Made by a program: the position numbers and the translations under genes
The notes under the pieces: model-generated
Database searches by the model: none
What the model saw: the letters and a program-made list of their open reading frames with translations, nothing else
What the model was told of the DNA's origin: nothing
NCBI RefSeq assembly: GCF_947498635.1
Contig: NZ_CANMKV010000006.1
Location: 1 to 64,000 of the forward strand
DNA from: an uncultured Microbulbifer sp.
Lineage (GTDB): Bacteria > Pseudomonadota > Gammaproteobacteria > Pseudomonadales > Cellvibrionaceae
Reading direction: 5' to 3'
DNA length: 64,000 nt
Part shown: positions 43,772-53,048 of the stretch, piece after piece
How positions within the stretch are numbered: position 1 is the first letter of the stretch
Layout: the number at the start of each line of letters is the position of its first letter

Positions 43772-44932
43772 TCAGGTGGCCGCCGTCGTGTCCGCCTGGC
43801 ACTGTTTTATCAGTAGACCCAGGCGCTTGCTTTGCATTTTCAGGCTGTACTCCACCTCTTTAACCTTACTTTGAATGGTCATCCGGTTCCATTTCTCTGT
43901 GAGTTGCTCCCCGTGGCACTGGGTATTTTGTAATTGCAGCTTTTTCCAGTTGTCCAAGGTTTTAGAGAACTGTGCGGACTCATTTCTCAGGAGTTGCAGC
44001 CATTCCTCCTTACGCTTGCCAATCGCAAGTTTTCTTTCGGCCTGTCTGAATTGTACGCTGAGCTTTGCCTTTTGAATCTGTATTGGGGATGCAACTTTCA
44101 GATTGTAGGTAATCCGCAACCAGCTCAATAATTTGATTACCCACTTGGTTGGGTCGTAGTGGTACAAGTGAATGCCATTGCGATAGTCAGTTTGAAAAGT
44201 GTGGTGGTAATTGTGATACCCCTCTCCACATAAAAAAAAGTTGACAAGGTAGTTGTCCCTAGCGCTGATATCGTCTTTATAGGGACGTGGGCCCCACATG
44301 TGGGCGAGCGAATTGATCATAAAAGTTGTGTGGTGATTAACTACCAGACGAAGAACTCCGGCGAGCAGAAGCATACCAACAACATCGCCGGTGAGCAGAC
44401 CCAGGACTAAGAGAATCCCCAGGTTCATTGAGATGATGATGGGGATGTAGTAGTTGTGTTGCCACATTACAATCTTATCCTGCTTTAAGTCTGCGACATT
44501 CTTGTGGTCGAGATGACTGCTCGGGTATTCGTGCATCATCCAGTCGATGTGAGAAAACCAGAAGCCGCGCCTCGCCGAATAGGGGTCGCGGTCATTGTCA
44601 TCGGTATAACGGTGGTGATTTCGGTGGCCGGCACACCAATTTAGTATGCTGCCTTGTATGGCGGCTGCACTGAACAGGGCGAAAAACAGGCGTAGAGACC
44701 AGTGTGCATCATAACTGCGGTGCGACCACATACGGTGGGTTCCCGCTGATATAGAGAAAGCACACAGGCCACCGAAAATGGCAAATGCTAACCACTGGTA
44801 CCAGTGATAACCGTACACAACACCATAAATAGGCACGGCAGTCAGTGCCAGTATACCGGTGATGGCAAACAGTAATGTAGAAGGCCAGAAGCGCTTTAGT
44901 TTGGTGATGGTCGCTGGTGGCGTTGTGCGCAT
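43772..44932 (-). CDS. Membrane fatty acid desaturase, copy 1
   Basis: The 386-residue enzyme is an acyl-CoA/acyl-lipid delta-9-type desaturase. The three His boxes are HRMWSH (about residues 64-69), HRNHHRYTD (about 101-109) and EGYHNYHH (about 241-248). Four or more membrane helices surround them. A tail of about 110 residues beyond the last box is charged and helical, longer than in standard family members. The ATG at 44932 fits the family. An upstream in-frame ATG would add 46 residues without similarity. The paralogue lies 200 bases upstream on the same strand. Confidence 0.9.
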   Translation of the reverse strand: MRTTPPATITKLKRFWPSTLLFAITGILALTAVPIYGVVYGYHWYQWLAFAIFGGLCAFSISAGTHRMWSHRSYDAHWSLRLFFALFSAAAIQGSILNWCAGHRNHHRYTDDNDRDPYSARRGFWFSHIDWMMHEYPSSHLDHKNVADLKQDKIVMWQHNYYIPIIISMNLGILLVLGLLTGDVVGMLLLAGVLRLVVNHHTTFMINSLAHMWGPRPYKDDISARDNYLVNFFLCGEGYHNYHHTFQTDYRNGIHLYHYDPTKWVIKLLSWLRITYNLKVASPIQIQKAKLSVQFRQAERKLAIGKRKEEWLQLLRNESAQFSKTLDNWKKLQLQNTQCHGEQLTEKWNRMTIQSKVKEVEYSLKMQSKRLGLLIKQCQADTTAAT

Positions 44933-45132
44933 ATTTCTAGCCTGTCTGCGAAATGGCTTTGGGGAAACCCGTGAGCTAGCGGCGTAATTTTTCTGGGTGG
45001 TATTTGGCGGTAAAAGCCAGATACATAGAAATATAGATAATGATTGGGTGGGGGTGCGTCCTGACTCCAAAGTTGCTTGCCAGGAAAGGTGAATCTGATT
45101 TGTATGTCATAGGCCCAGGCCATTCCGTAGTT

Positions 45133-46317
45133 TTATTTACCGAAGCCTATTGAGCTGGCGGTGGCAGCGTTTAAGCGGGATTGCCGCACTAATAACCGCA
45201 GACGCCGGCTCTGCATTTTGAGGCGAAACTTCAAATCGCGGATTTTTGTCTGGATGGCCGCCAACTTCCATTTTTTGGCGGGACCGTCTTGAGCAATCTT
45301 ACGGCGCTCTGCCAGTAGTGCCCGCCACTCCCCCATGGTTTTACAAAAGTCCGCTCGCTCCCGATCTAATAGAGACCGCCAATGCTCCTGATCCCCCGCT
45401 TCCAGTTCTTTTAATTGCTGTTCTGTGTGTTCAAATTTTACTTCCTGTACGGTTTTCTGAACCTGCATATCCGTGGCGGTTCTCAGTTGCCGGGTGATGC
45501 CGAACCAACTGAGCAACTTTATCAGCCATTTGCTCGGATCGTAGGCAAGCCAACCAACGCCATTGCGAAAGTCTCCAGGAAAGGCGTGGTGGTAATTGTG
45601 GTAGCCCTCGCCGAAAGCAAAAATATTAATCAGTGGATTATCCCGAGCAGAGATATCGCTTTTGTATTTTCTGTGCCCCCAGCGATGCCCGAAGGAATTG
45701 AGGGCAAATGCGGCGTGGTGATTGATCACCATACGCAATACGACCGCGAGCAGGAACATGGCGATAATGTCTCCGGTAATCCAACCGAATACCAAGCAGA
45801 TAGCAAGATTCATCGCGATGGCGATCGGCAGGTAGTTACGGTGCTGCCACATCACAATCTTATCTCGTTGTAGGTCCCGCACATTGTCGTGACTTTTCAT
45901 GCCGGAGGGGTATTCGCGCATCATCCAGTCCAGATGCGAAAACCAAAGTCCCCGCGCCGAGGAGTGGGGGTCCAGGTCGTTGTTGTCGGTATAGCGGTGA
46001 TGCGCGCGGTGCGCCGCGCACCAGTTCAATGTGGTGTTTTGTAGGGTTGCTGCGCTAAAAAGGGCAAAAAATAAGCGCATCAGCCAGTGGGTCTTGTATG
46101 TTTTATGGGTCCACAGGCGGTGGTTGCCCGCCGAAATAGAAATGCCGCACAGTCCGGTCACCAGCAGGAAGGCAAGCCACTGTTGCCAGGAGTAGCCGTA
46201 CTCGAATCCATATAGGGGCACGGCGGTCAGAGCCAGTAAACCGGTGCTGGCAAAGAGAATCGTGGGGGCCCAATAGCGCTTTCTCTTCTCTGCGGCGTTT
46301 GCCGAAACTGTATTCAT
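45133..46317 (-). CDS. Membrane fatty acid desaturase, copy 2
   Basis: The 394-residue enzyme is closely similar to its neighbour, with HRLWTH, HRAHHRYTD and EGYHNYHH as His boxes and the same overall helix layout. It also has a long charged helical C-terminal tail (EHTEQQLKELEAGDQEHWRS and following). Tandem duplication is the simplest explanation. The pair probably adjusts membrane lipid unsaturation, for example at low temperature. The start at 46317 gives an N-terminus parallel to copy 1; longer in-frame starts exist up to 46593 but look non-coding. Confidence 0.9.
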   Translation of the reverse strand: MNTVSANAAEKRKRYWAPTILFASTGLLALTAVPLYGFEYGYSWQQWLAFLLVTGLCGISISAGNHRLWTHKTYKTHWLMRLFFALFSAATLQNTTLNWCAAHRAHHRYTDNNDLDPHSSARGLWFSHLDWMMREYPSGMKSHDNVRDLQRDKIVMWQHRNYLPIAIAMNLAICLVFGWITGDIIAMFLLAVVLRMVINHHAAFALNSFGHRWGHRKYKSDISARDNPLINIFAFGEGYHNYHHAFPGDFRNGVGWLAYDPSKWLIKLLSWFGITRQLRTATDMQVQKTVQEVKFEHTEQQLKELEAGDQEHWRSLLDRERADFCKTMGEWRALLAERRKIAQDGPAKKWKLAAIQTKIRDLKFRLKMQSRRLRLLVRQSRLNAATASSIGFGK

Positions 46318-46599
46318 CCGCGTTACCCCGAAGATCAGCAAAGGATTTACCTGGGGCTGCCACATAGCCCTTCCGGTCTGTATCCAGAGGAGCCCCCAAC
46401 AGATCTGTAAAAATTGTGGCACAAATTTTCGAATTGGCCTGATCTGTGGGTGTAGGTAAGATTGCGAGGCCTGGCTCTTGGCGCCTCTTTGTGGTGCAAA
46501 AAATAGGGAGGTTGGCATTTGTTGGGTCGTATAACTTGGGAAAAGAGGCTCTGGGGCAGGGGGCTTCCCGGTGAGGACCTCAAAAGCTGGCATAGCGCT

Positions 46600-46740
46600 T
46601 GCATTATTTAAAGCGTGTGGGACGCATGACCTGCACTTCGGGGAGTTTGCATGGGGTTATGGCAAACCGTTTCCACTGAGAAACTTCCCGTTTTCTCTCA
46701 TCATCGCTGATTATGGCCCCGCAATGCGGGGCCTTTTTTA
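46600..46740 (+). ncRNA. Candidate small RNA ending in an orphan terminator
   Basis: A strong Rho-independent terminator (GGCCCCGC, loop AAT, GCGGGGCC at 46715-46733, then six T) lies here on the plus strand with no plus-strand gene upstream. Two further hairpins precede it: GTTTGCAT with ATGGCAAAC (46645-46667, one bulge) and GAGAAA with TTTCTC (46678-46697). Three successive hairpins with a terminal T run are typical of a regulatory RNA. The 5' end is a guess, and no convincing promoter could be placed. Confidence 0.5.
46715..46739 (+). terminator. Strong Rho-independent terminator
   Basis: An eight-bp GC stem (GGCCCCGC / GCGGGGCC) with a three-base loop is followed by TTTTTT. It sits about 125 bases before the histidine kinase gene and points away from the desaturase genes, so it ends some plus-strand transcript, most likely a small RNA. 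Confidence 0.85.
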
Positions 46741-46759
46741 TGCTTTCGCCTTCCCATAC

Positions 46760-46778
46760 ATTTCACAATGTGTGAAAT
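46760..46778. promoter_or_regulatory. Palindromic operator-like site
   Basis: ATTTCACA and TGTGAAAT form a perfect inverted repeat with a three-base centre. It lies about 85 bases before the kinase start, in an AT-rich stretch that could hold its promoter. It may be a repressor or activator site; the binding protein is unknown. Confidence 0.45.
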
Positions 46779-46862
46779 AAATTTTATTTTTGTGACTCCG
46801 TGTGGAATTCTGCTTGGTACTAATGCCCAGTAAATAGACGCTCTATATCGGGCTGGGTATAA

Positions 46863-48911
46863 ATGCCCCTTACGACTGCCAGCAAATGCCAACGAATCGA
46901 GTTAAGCGTGTCCGAATCACTAAATCCCGCTCCGCCCCATATTCCTTTTCTGCTGGCCACTCCCGAGGAGTTGCACTCCCTGTCTGGGGTGGAGCTCGCC
47001 CACCAGGTTGGTCACCTGCAGGGGTTGATGATGGATGTGGACTGCGGTCTGTGGGAGTGGCACTTAAACAGCGGTGTACAGCGTGCTCAGGGGGATATTT
47101 GGCATTTGTTTGCTGACAGTGCCGAGCGGGCCCTCGAAGCCCTGTGGAGTGGCAGCGAGTTGCACCCGGTGCACTCCGACGAGCGCCACCGTCTCTTCGC
47201 CCTGCGCCATCGCATCGTCAGCCAGGGGGGCTATTTTGATATTACCTTCCGCGCCTATGATATTACCGGCCAGCTGCGCTGGCTGCGTTTTTGTGGGCGC
47301 GCGACCACCAGTGCCGATGGCACTGAGGTCATCGTCATTGGTCACTGTGCGGATTATAGCGAGGCCCTGTCCCAGCGCTACTTGACAAGCTTGCCCAGCG
47401 AGCGGCCTCTGCAGGCACTTTCCGGGGTTGGGGACGGTTTGTGGGAGTGGGATTTACGCGCCGATGAGATGGTCCTCGATGATGCCTGTTGGGGGATTCT
47501 CGGCTACGAAGTGAGCCCGATTCGCAGTATTGGGCGCTCTGCCGCGGAGCAGTGGAAGGCCCGCATTCTCACCGAGGATATTTCCCGGGTGGAGCAATCC
47601 ATGCTGGACCATGTGCGCGATCGCCTGCCGCTGGATGTAGAGTTTCGCCTGTGGCGCTCCGATGGCAGCCTGGTGTGGGTGCGTTGCCGCGGCAAAGCGC
47701 AACTGGATAGCCGCGGCCAGCCGGTGCGGGTACTCGGCACTTTGCAGGATATCAGCGCCAGTCGCGAAGCCCTGGCACGGCTGGAGCGGGAGTTACATCA
47801 GCAACGTGAGGAAAACGCCCACCGGGCCGATCTGTTGTTTAGCCTGAGTCACGAGCTGCGTACCCCGCTCAATGCCATTTTGGGATATAGCCAGATGGTG
47901 GAGCTGGATCAGAGCCTGAATTCGGAACAGCGCCAGCGCCTGGGGGAAATTCGCCGTGCTGGTCAGCATTTGTTGCACCTGGTGGGAGATGTCTTGGAGC
48001 TCGCTCGAATTGATAGCCGGCGACTCGGCCCCTCGATGGAATCGGTGCGCCCGGCGGAGTTGGTGGCTGAGTGTAAGCGCCTTTTGGAGCCGCTGGCGGA
48101 AACTCGGCGGGTGAGTTTGGTCTTCGAGCCTCTCGGCTGGGAGTCCGCCTATATCTGTGCCGATCCGGTGCGCTACAAGCAAGTGGTACTGAATCTCGCC
48201 GGTAACGCGATTAAGTACAACCGGGAGAGCGGTCGGGTCATTATTAATTTCACGCCGCAGGCGGAAGGGTGGCTGCGCTTGAGTATTCTCGATACCGGCA
48301 AAGGTATCCCGCCGAACCGGCGCGGTGAGGTATTCGAACCCTTCAACCGCCTGGGGGAGGAAAAGGGCCATATCGAGGGCACCGGTGTGGGCCTGGCGAT
48401 TGCCAGGCGCCTCACGCAGGCTATGGGCGGGCGTATTAATTTTGACAGCCAAGAGGGGCAGGGCTCGGTTTTCTGGATCGAATTTCCCATGATTGATGCC
48501 CCCGATGCTCTAATGAGTTTCTCTGCCAATCCACAAGATCCGCCGCATTTACCCGAGGGGCGTTTGCTGCTTGTGGATAACCGTCCCTCGGCGGTGAGCC
48601 GTGTCAAAGGGATGCTGAAAGATACCCCTCAGGTTCAGTGCCTGGTGGCCACCGATGTGGTGGAGGCTATTTTTATGGCGCGTACCCAGCATCCGGATGT
48701 ATTGCTGTTTCACCGTGAGGTGCCGGGGATGTCCGCCTCTGATCTGGTGGACATCTTGGGGGAAGATATTTCCACGAGAGCGATGCGTTTTGTACTGGTG
48801 GGGGAAAATCGCAGTGGTGAAAGCCACCCGGCCCTGCCGGCTCAGTTTGATTTTATGCAGCTCTCGAGAGTGTTGGCGGAAACGCTTGGGCGGGGTGGGA
48901 GGGCGGTTTAA
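46863..48911 (+). CDS. PAS-PAS hybrid-like sensor histidine kinase with a pseudo-receiver
   Basis: The 682-residue protein has two PAS domains (about residues 55-165 and 185-300; both show GLWEW, and the second is closed by RVLGTLQDISASREALARLE), then a coiled linker. A HisKA domain follows with the phospho-acceptor His in FSLSHELRTPLNAILGYSQM, and an ATPase domain with NLAGNAIKYNRESG (N box), LDTGKGIPPNRRGEVF and GTGVGLAIARRLTQ. The last 120 residues are receiver-like (LLLVDNRPSA ... PDVLLFHREVPGM), but the phospho-acceptor Asp is replaced by His. No membrane helix is seen, so the sensor is cytoplasmic. A GTG at 46908 is an alternative start. No response regulator gene is adjacent. Confidence 0.9.
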   Translation: MPLTTASKCQRIELSVSESLNPAPPHIPFLLATPEELHSLSGVELAHQVGHLQGLMMDVDCGLWEWHLNSGVQRAQGDIWHLFADSAERALEALWSGSELHPVHSDERHRLFALRHRIVSQGGYFDITFRAYDITGQLRWLRFCGRATTSADGTEVIVIGHCADYSEALSQRYLTSLPSERPLQALSGVGDGLWEWDLRADEMVLDDACWGILGYEVSPIRSIGRSAAEQWKARILTEDISRVEQSMLDHVRDRLPLDVEFRLWRSDGSLVWVRCRGKAQLDSRGQPVRVLGTLQDISASREALARLERELHQQREENAHRADLLFSLSHELRTPLNAILGYSQMVELDQSLNSEQRQRLGEIRRAGQHLLHLVGDVLELARIDSRRLGPSMESVRPAELVAECKRLLEPLAETRRVSLVFEPLGWESAYICADPVRYKQVVLNLAGNAIKYNRESGRVIINFTPQAEGWLRLSILDTGKGIPPNRRGEVFEPFNRLGEEKGHIEGTGVGLAIARRLTQAMGGRINFDSQEGQGSVFWIEFPMIDAPDALMSFSANPQDPPHLPEGRLLLVDNRPSAVSRVKGMLKDTPQVQCLVATDVVEAIFMARTQHPDVLLFHREVPGMSASDLVDILGEDISTRAMRFVLVGENRSGESHPALPAQFDFMQLSRVLAETLGRGGRAV

Positions 48912-48926
48912 TCGCGGTGTAACAGA

Positions 48927-48956
48927 GCACTGGTCCGGCTACCGCCGGACCAGTGC
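48927..48956. terminator. Bidirectional hairpin between the kinase gene and suhB
   Basis: GCACTGGTCCGG and its exact complement form a 12-bp stem with a six-base loop, midway between two convergent stop codons. No T run follows on either side, but position and strength suggest a shared terminator. Confidence 0.7.
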
Positions 48957-48967
48957 GCGTGGATGGC

Positions 48968-49771
48968 TTAGCGTATGCTGCCCAGGTGTTTGCCCACGAT
49001 TTGCACCAGCGGCTTGAAGACTCTGGGGGTGGCACATACCAGATTGCCGGAGTCCAGGTAATCTTCGCCACCGCGGAAGTCGCTGATCAGGCCGCCGGCC
49101 TCTTTAACCAACAGGGAGCCCGCGGCGATATCCCAGGTGTTCAAGTACATCTCCCAGAAGCCGTCGAAGCGTCCGGCGGCAACATAGGCCAGGTCCAGTG
49201 CGGCGGCGCCGGGACGGCGGATACCGGCGGTCTGTCCGGCGATTTCTTTTAGTGCGCGCAAATAAGGGTCGATATTTTCCAGTGCCGGACCGTTAAAGGG
49301 CAGGCCGGTACCGATCAGAGCGCCGCGTAAACCTTGGCGCGGGGAGACTCGGATGCGGCGACCGTTCAGCGCCGCGCCGCGGCCGCGGCTCGCGGTAAAT
49401 TCTTCGCGTTTGATGGGGTCCAGCACCACCGCGTGTTCAATGCGGCCGCGGTAGCGACAGGCGATGGATACCGCAAACTGCGGTACGCCGTGGATAAAAT
49501 TGGTGGTGCCATCAAGGGGGTCGATAATCCACTCGTAGTCGGGCTCGGCGCCTTCGATCAGGCCGCTTTCTTCCGCGCGAATGCTGTGCTTGGGGTAGGC
49601 TTTGCGCAGGTGGTAAATGATTTCCTGTTCGCTGGCCTTATCCACTTCGGTGACGAAATCGTTGCGCGATTTTTCCTCGAATTTCATCAGGTCGCCGCGC
49701 TCCCAGGCCCGTTCGATCAATTCTCCAGCCTTGCGCGCTGCGCGCAGGGCAATATTTAGCATGGGTTCCAT
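48968..49771 (-). CDS. suhB: Inositol-1-monophosphatase SuhB
   Basis: The 267-residue protein has the metal-binding motifs of the family: EAEESG-type seen as IRAEESGLIEGAEPDYEWII, DPLDGTTNFIHGVPQFAVSI (residues about 85-104) and the C-terminal WDIAAGSLLVKEAGGLISDF. SuhB hydrolyses inositol phosphate and, in E. coli, also acts in rRNA antitermination. The gene is divergent from trmJ, an arrangement common in gammaproteobacteria. Confidence 0.95.
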   Translation of the reverse strand: MEPMLNIALRAARKAGELIERAWERGDLMKFEEKSRNDFVTEVDKASEQEIIYHLRKAYPKHSIRAEESGLIEGAEPDYEWIIDPLDGTTNFIHGVPQFAVSIACRYRGRIEHAVVLDPIKREEFTASRGRGAALNGRRIRVSPRQGLRGALIGTGLPFNGPALENIDPYLRALKEIAGQTAGIRRPGAAALDLAYVAAGRFDGFWEMYLNTWDIAAGSLLVKEAGGLISDFRGGEDYLDSGNLVCATPRVFKPLVQIVGKHLGSIR

Positions 49772-49906
49772 AACTATTCCGCACTGAGTGGTTGAAGTGG
49801 TTAAAAAGCAGACTGCGGGTTAACCGCAGCGGACGCGATTGTAGGGATTCCCGCTCCTTTTTGCTACACTCGCGCGCCCCCATGACATCGAATTATTACT
49901 TTCAGT

Positions 49907-50698
49907 ATGGCCAAGCCCCCTTTAGATACGACTCCGCCCAATGCGCTCGACAATGTGCGCGTGGTTCTGGTTAACAGCGCCCACCCCGGAAATATCGGTG
50001 GCGCCGCACGCGCTTTGAAGAATATGGGCCTGAGTCAGCTCTATCTGGTGGCGCCGCGCGAATTCCCCGCGGCCAATGCCGTGTGGCGCGCCGCCGGCGC
50101 AGCGGAGCTGCTCGACCGTGCCGTTGTGGTGGATACTTTGGAGGAGGCGGTGGCGGACTGCGGTTTGGTAGTGGCCACCAGTGCCCGCGAGCGGCGTATT
50201 CCCTGGCCCCTGCTCACGCCGCGCCAGTGCGGTGAACGCGCCGTGGCCGAAGCCTCGAGCCATCCGGTGGCGCTGGTATTCGGCCGCGAGGATCGCGGTT
50301 TGACCAATGAGGAGTTACAGGCCTGCAATTTCCACGTACATATTCCTGCGAACCCCGAATACAGCTCTTTGAATCTGGCTACTGCGGTGCAGGTGCTGGC
50401 CTACGAGGTACGTATGGCGGCACTGGAGGCGGATAGAGGCGAGCCCTTGAGCTACGCCGATTGGGACCGCCCGCCGGCCAAGGCCAGCGATATGGAGCTC
50501 TATTTTGCGCACTTGCAACAGGCTCTTGGTGAACTCGGATTTATCGACCCCGATAACCCCCGTCAGACGATGACCCGCCTGCGCAGACTGTTTAGTCGGG
50601 TGCGTCCGGACGATATGGAGCTGGGCATCCTGCGCGGCATGTTGACCGCCATCCAAAACCATATACACCGCTCTGGTGGTAAGGGGCGCCCGGACTAG
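49907..50698 (+). CDS. trmJ: tRNA (Cm32/Um32) methyltransferase TrmJ
   Basis: TrmJ methylates the 2'-O of residue 32 in tRNA. The 263-residue SPOUT-family protein shows the N-terminal VVLVNSAHPGNIGGAARALK motif, VALVFGREDRGLTNEELQAC (near residues 120-140) and IPANPEYSSLNLATAVQVLA, which form the knotted S-adenosylmethionine site. It is followed by iscR after about 105 bases, the usual neighbour. Confidence 0.95.
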   Translation: MAKPPLDTTPPNALDNVRVVLVNSAHPGNIGGAARALKNMGLSQLYLVAPREFPAANAVWRAAGAAELLDRAVVVDTLEEAVADCGLVVATSARERRIPWPLLTPRQCGERAVAEASSHPVALVFGREDRGLTNEELQACNFHVHIPANPEYSSLNLATAVQVLAYEVRMAALEADRGEPLSYADWDRPPAKASDMELYFAHLQQALGELGFIDPDNPRQTMTRLRRLFSRVRPDDMELGILRGMLTAIQNHIHRSGGKGRPD

Positions 50699-50727
50699 TT
50701 GAGTACCCGAGTACTGCGCTTGGTTAT

Positions 50728-50760
50728 ATACTTGACTAAGGTGCTGGGTTATTTCATACT
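50728..50760 (+). promoter_or_regulatory. iscR promoter with an IscR-like operator
   Basis: TTGACT (50732-50737) and CATACT (50755-50760) are spaced by 17 bases and make a good sigma-70 promoter 42 bases before iscR. The ten bases ATACTTGACT at 50728-50737 match the left half of the type 1 IscR site exactly, while the right half (to 50752) is only partly conserved. The overlap with the -35 box fits autorepression by the [2Fe-2S] form of IscR. Confidence 0.7.
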
Positions 50761-50802
50761 CGCGCCCCATCGGAAAAGGCTGTACATCAGTTTGGAGCTG
50801 GT

Positions 50803-51279
50803 ATGCGTTTGACAACCAAGGGCCGCTACGCGGTAACCGCCATGCTGGATCTGGCGTTGCATGCCGAGCGCGGACCGATCAGCTTGGCAGATATTTCCAA
50901 GCGACAGGGGATTTCTCTGTCCTATCTGGAACAGCTATTTTCACGCCTGCGGCAATCTGGGCTGGTGTCCAGTGTGCGCGGTCCCGGCGGTGGTTATCGC
51001 CTGGCTCGCGATGGCGAGGAAATTTTTGTGGCGCAGATCATTGATGCGGTCAATGAATCGGTGGATGCCACCAGCTGCGGCGGTAATGCCGATTGTGCCA
51101 ATGGCGAGCAGTGCCTGACCCATTATCTCTGGTCCGATCTGAGTGACCAGATTCACGGATTCCTGAGCGGTATCAGCCTGGCGAACCTGGTGTCTCGCGC
51201 CGAGGTACAGGAAGTGGCGCGCCGCCAGGATATGCGCGAAGCACCGGAACAGCGGGTCGCCTTACTCGGCGGTCTGTAA
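50803..51279 (+). CDS. iscR: Fe-S cluster regulator IscR
   Basis: IscR is an Rrf2-family repressor that senses Fe-S status through its own [2Fe-2S] cluster. The 158-residue protein begins [20 protein letters not shown], has the winged helix with [20 protein letters not shown], and the cluster ligands in [20 protein letters not shown] (three Cys plus His). All ligands are present, so it should bind a cluster. It opens the isc cluster. Confidence 0.96.
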   Translation: MRLTTKGRYAVTAMLDLALHAERGPISLADISKRQGISLSYLEQLFSRLRQSGLVSSVRGPGGGYRLARDGEEIFVAQIIDAVNESVDATSCGGNADCANGEQCLTHYLWSDLSDQIHGFLSGISLANLVSRAEVQEVARRQDMREAPEQRVALLGGL

Positions 51280-51337
51280 GCATCGGCCACCCGAGTGGCC
51301 AAAGCGGAATATTTGAGAATTATTGAGCGGAAACGGT

Positions 51338-52558
51338 ATGACTATGAAGCTTCCCATCTACCTGGATTATTCAGCTACCTGTCCGGTTGACCCGCGTGTC
51401 GCTGCAAAGATGGCAGAGCAGTTGACGATGGAAGGCAACTTCGGCAACCCGGCTTCTCGGTCCCACCTGTATGGCTGGAAGGCCGAAGAGGCGGTGGAAA
51501 ATGCCCGTCGCCAGGTGGCCGAGCTGATAAATGCCGACCCCCGTGAGATTGTCTGGACCAGTGGTGCCACCGAGTCCGACAACCTGGGCATCAAGGGTGC
51601 CGCCCACTTTTATCAGGGGCGCGGCAAGCACATCATCACATCCAAGATCGAGCACAAAGCGGTTCTGGATACCTGTCGCCAGCTGGAGCGCGAAGGCTTT
51701 GAGGTGACTTACCTCAACCCCGGCAAAGACGGCCTCGTGACGCCACAGCAGCTCGAGGAAGCGCTGCGCGAGGACACCATTCTGGTGAGCCTGATGCATG
51801 TGAACAACGAGATCGGCGTCATTAACGATATCGCCGCTATCGGTGAGCTGTGCCGCTCGCGCAAGGTGATCTTTCATGTGGATGCGGCGCAGAGCGCCGG
51901 TAAGCTGGCTATCGACCTGCAGGAAATGAAGGTCGATTTGATGTCTTTCTCCGCCCACAAAATTTACGGTCCCAAGGGCATCGGCGCCCTGTATGTACGC
52001 CGCAAGCCCCGCGTGCGCCTGGAAGCACAGATGCACGGTGGCGGTCACGAGCGCGGAATGCGTTCCGGAACCCTGCCCACCCACCAGATCGTCGGCATGG
52101 GTGAGGCTTTCCGCATCGCCAAAGAGGAAATGGCCGAGGAAAGTACGCGCCTGGTGGCGCTGCGCAACCGCTTCTGGGATCTGATCAAGGATATGGAAGA
52201 GGTGCACATCAACGGTTCCGCCGAACAGCGTATACCGGGCAACCTGAATGTCAGTTTTGCCTTTGTTGAGGGTGAGAGCCTGATCATGTCTCTGCGCGAT
52301 CTGGCGATTTCGTCTGGTTCCGCATGCACTTCGGCGAGTCTCGAGCCCAGCTATGTATTGCGTGCTCTGGGTGTGAACGACGAGCTTGCACACAGCTCCC
52401 TGCGTTTTAGCTTTGGTCGTTTCACCAGCGAGCAGGACGTGGATACCGCAGCGGCTGCCGTGCGCAAGGCGGTGGAAAAACTGCGCGAATTATCGCCGCT
52501 TTGGGATATGTACAAAGACGGTGTCGACCTAAACAAGATTGAATGGGCCGCTCACTAA
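51338..52558 (+). CDS. iscS: Cysteine desulfurase IscS
   Basis: IscS takes sulfur from cysteine for Fe-S clusters and tRNA thiolation. The 406-residue protein has the PLP-lysine segment [20 protein letters not shown] (about residues 199-218), the His of DAAQSAGK upstream, and the mobile-loop active-site Cys in [14 protein letters not shown] (near residue 330). I chose the ATG at 51338; an ATG at 51344 gives the exact E. coli N-terminus [12 protein letters not shown], and a TTG at 51323 is less likely. Confidence 0.96.
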   Translation: MTMKLPIYLDYSATCPVDPRVAAKMAEQLTMEGNFGNPASRSHLYGWKAEEAVENARRQVAELINADPREIVWTSGATESDNLGIKGAAHFYQGRGKHIITSKIEHKAVLDTCRQLEREGFEVTYLNPGKDGLVTPQQLEEALREDTILVSLMHVNNEIGVINDIAAIGELCRSRKVIFHVDAAQSAGKLAIDLQEMKVDLMSFSAHKIYGPKGIGALYVRRKPRVRLEAQMHGGGHERGMRSGTLPTHQIVGMGEAFRIAKEEMAEESTRLVALRNRFWDLIKDMEEVHINGSAEQRIPGNLNVSFAFVEGESLIMSLRDLAISSGSACTSASLEPSYVLRALGVNDELAHSSLRFSFGRFTSEQDVDTAAAAVRKAVEKLRELSPLWDMYKDGVDLNKIEWAAH

Positions 52559-52585
52559 GCGCGCGCATGAGTTAGGAGAAAAGAC

Positions 52586-53008
52586 ATGGCCTATAGCGAT
52601 AAAGTAATTGACCACTACGAGCACCCCCGCAATGTCGGTCGTATGGACGATAAGTCGGACAACGTGGGTACTGGAATGGTGGGCGCGCCCGCCTGTGGCG
52701 ACGTGATGCGTCTGCAGATTCAGGTGAGCGATGAGGGTGTGATTGAAGACGCCAAGTTCAAAACCTACGGCTGTGGTTCCGCCATCGCCTCCAGCTCCCT
52801 GCTGACCGAGTGGGTGAAGGGCAAGACCATCGATGAGGCGGAGCAGATCAAAAATACTGCCATCGCCGAAGAGTTGGCCCTGCCGCCGGTGAAGATTCAC
52901 TGTTCGGTGCTCGCGGAAGACGCGATCAAGGCGGCAGTGCGCAATATCCGCGAGAAGCGTGGCGAATCCGTTGAAGCTGGCGACACGCAGGAATCCGCTG
53001 CGGGTTAA
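52586..53008 (+). CDS. iscU: Fe-S scaffold protein IscU
   Basis: IscU is the scaffold on which clusters are built. The 140-residue protein has the three ligand cysteines in [20 protein letters not shown] and [14 protein letters not shown], and the HscA-binding LPPVK motif. It is about 12 residues longer than the E. coli protein at the C-terminus ([18 protein letters not shown]). A GGAG ribosome site precedes the ATG. Confidence 0.97.
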   Translation: MAYSDKVIDHYEHPRNVGRMDDKSDNVGTGMVGAPACGDVMRLQIQVSDEGVIEDAKFKTYGCGSAIASSSLLTEWVKGKTIDEAEQIKNTAIAEELALPPVKIHCSVLAEDAIKAAVRNIREKRGESVEAGDTQESAAG

Positions 53009-53048
53009 TCTACCGGGCCCCGAGCCCATCAGTAGTGAAGGTATTGTT

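Noticed and set aside
46571-46780. 69-residue plus-strand frame over the candidate small RNA
   Set aside because: It runs through the terminator hairpin and its T run, which is not expected for a coding sequence, and it lacks a ribosome site.
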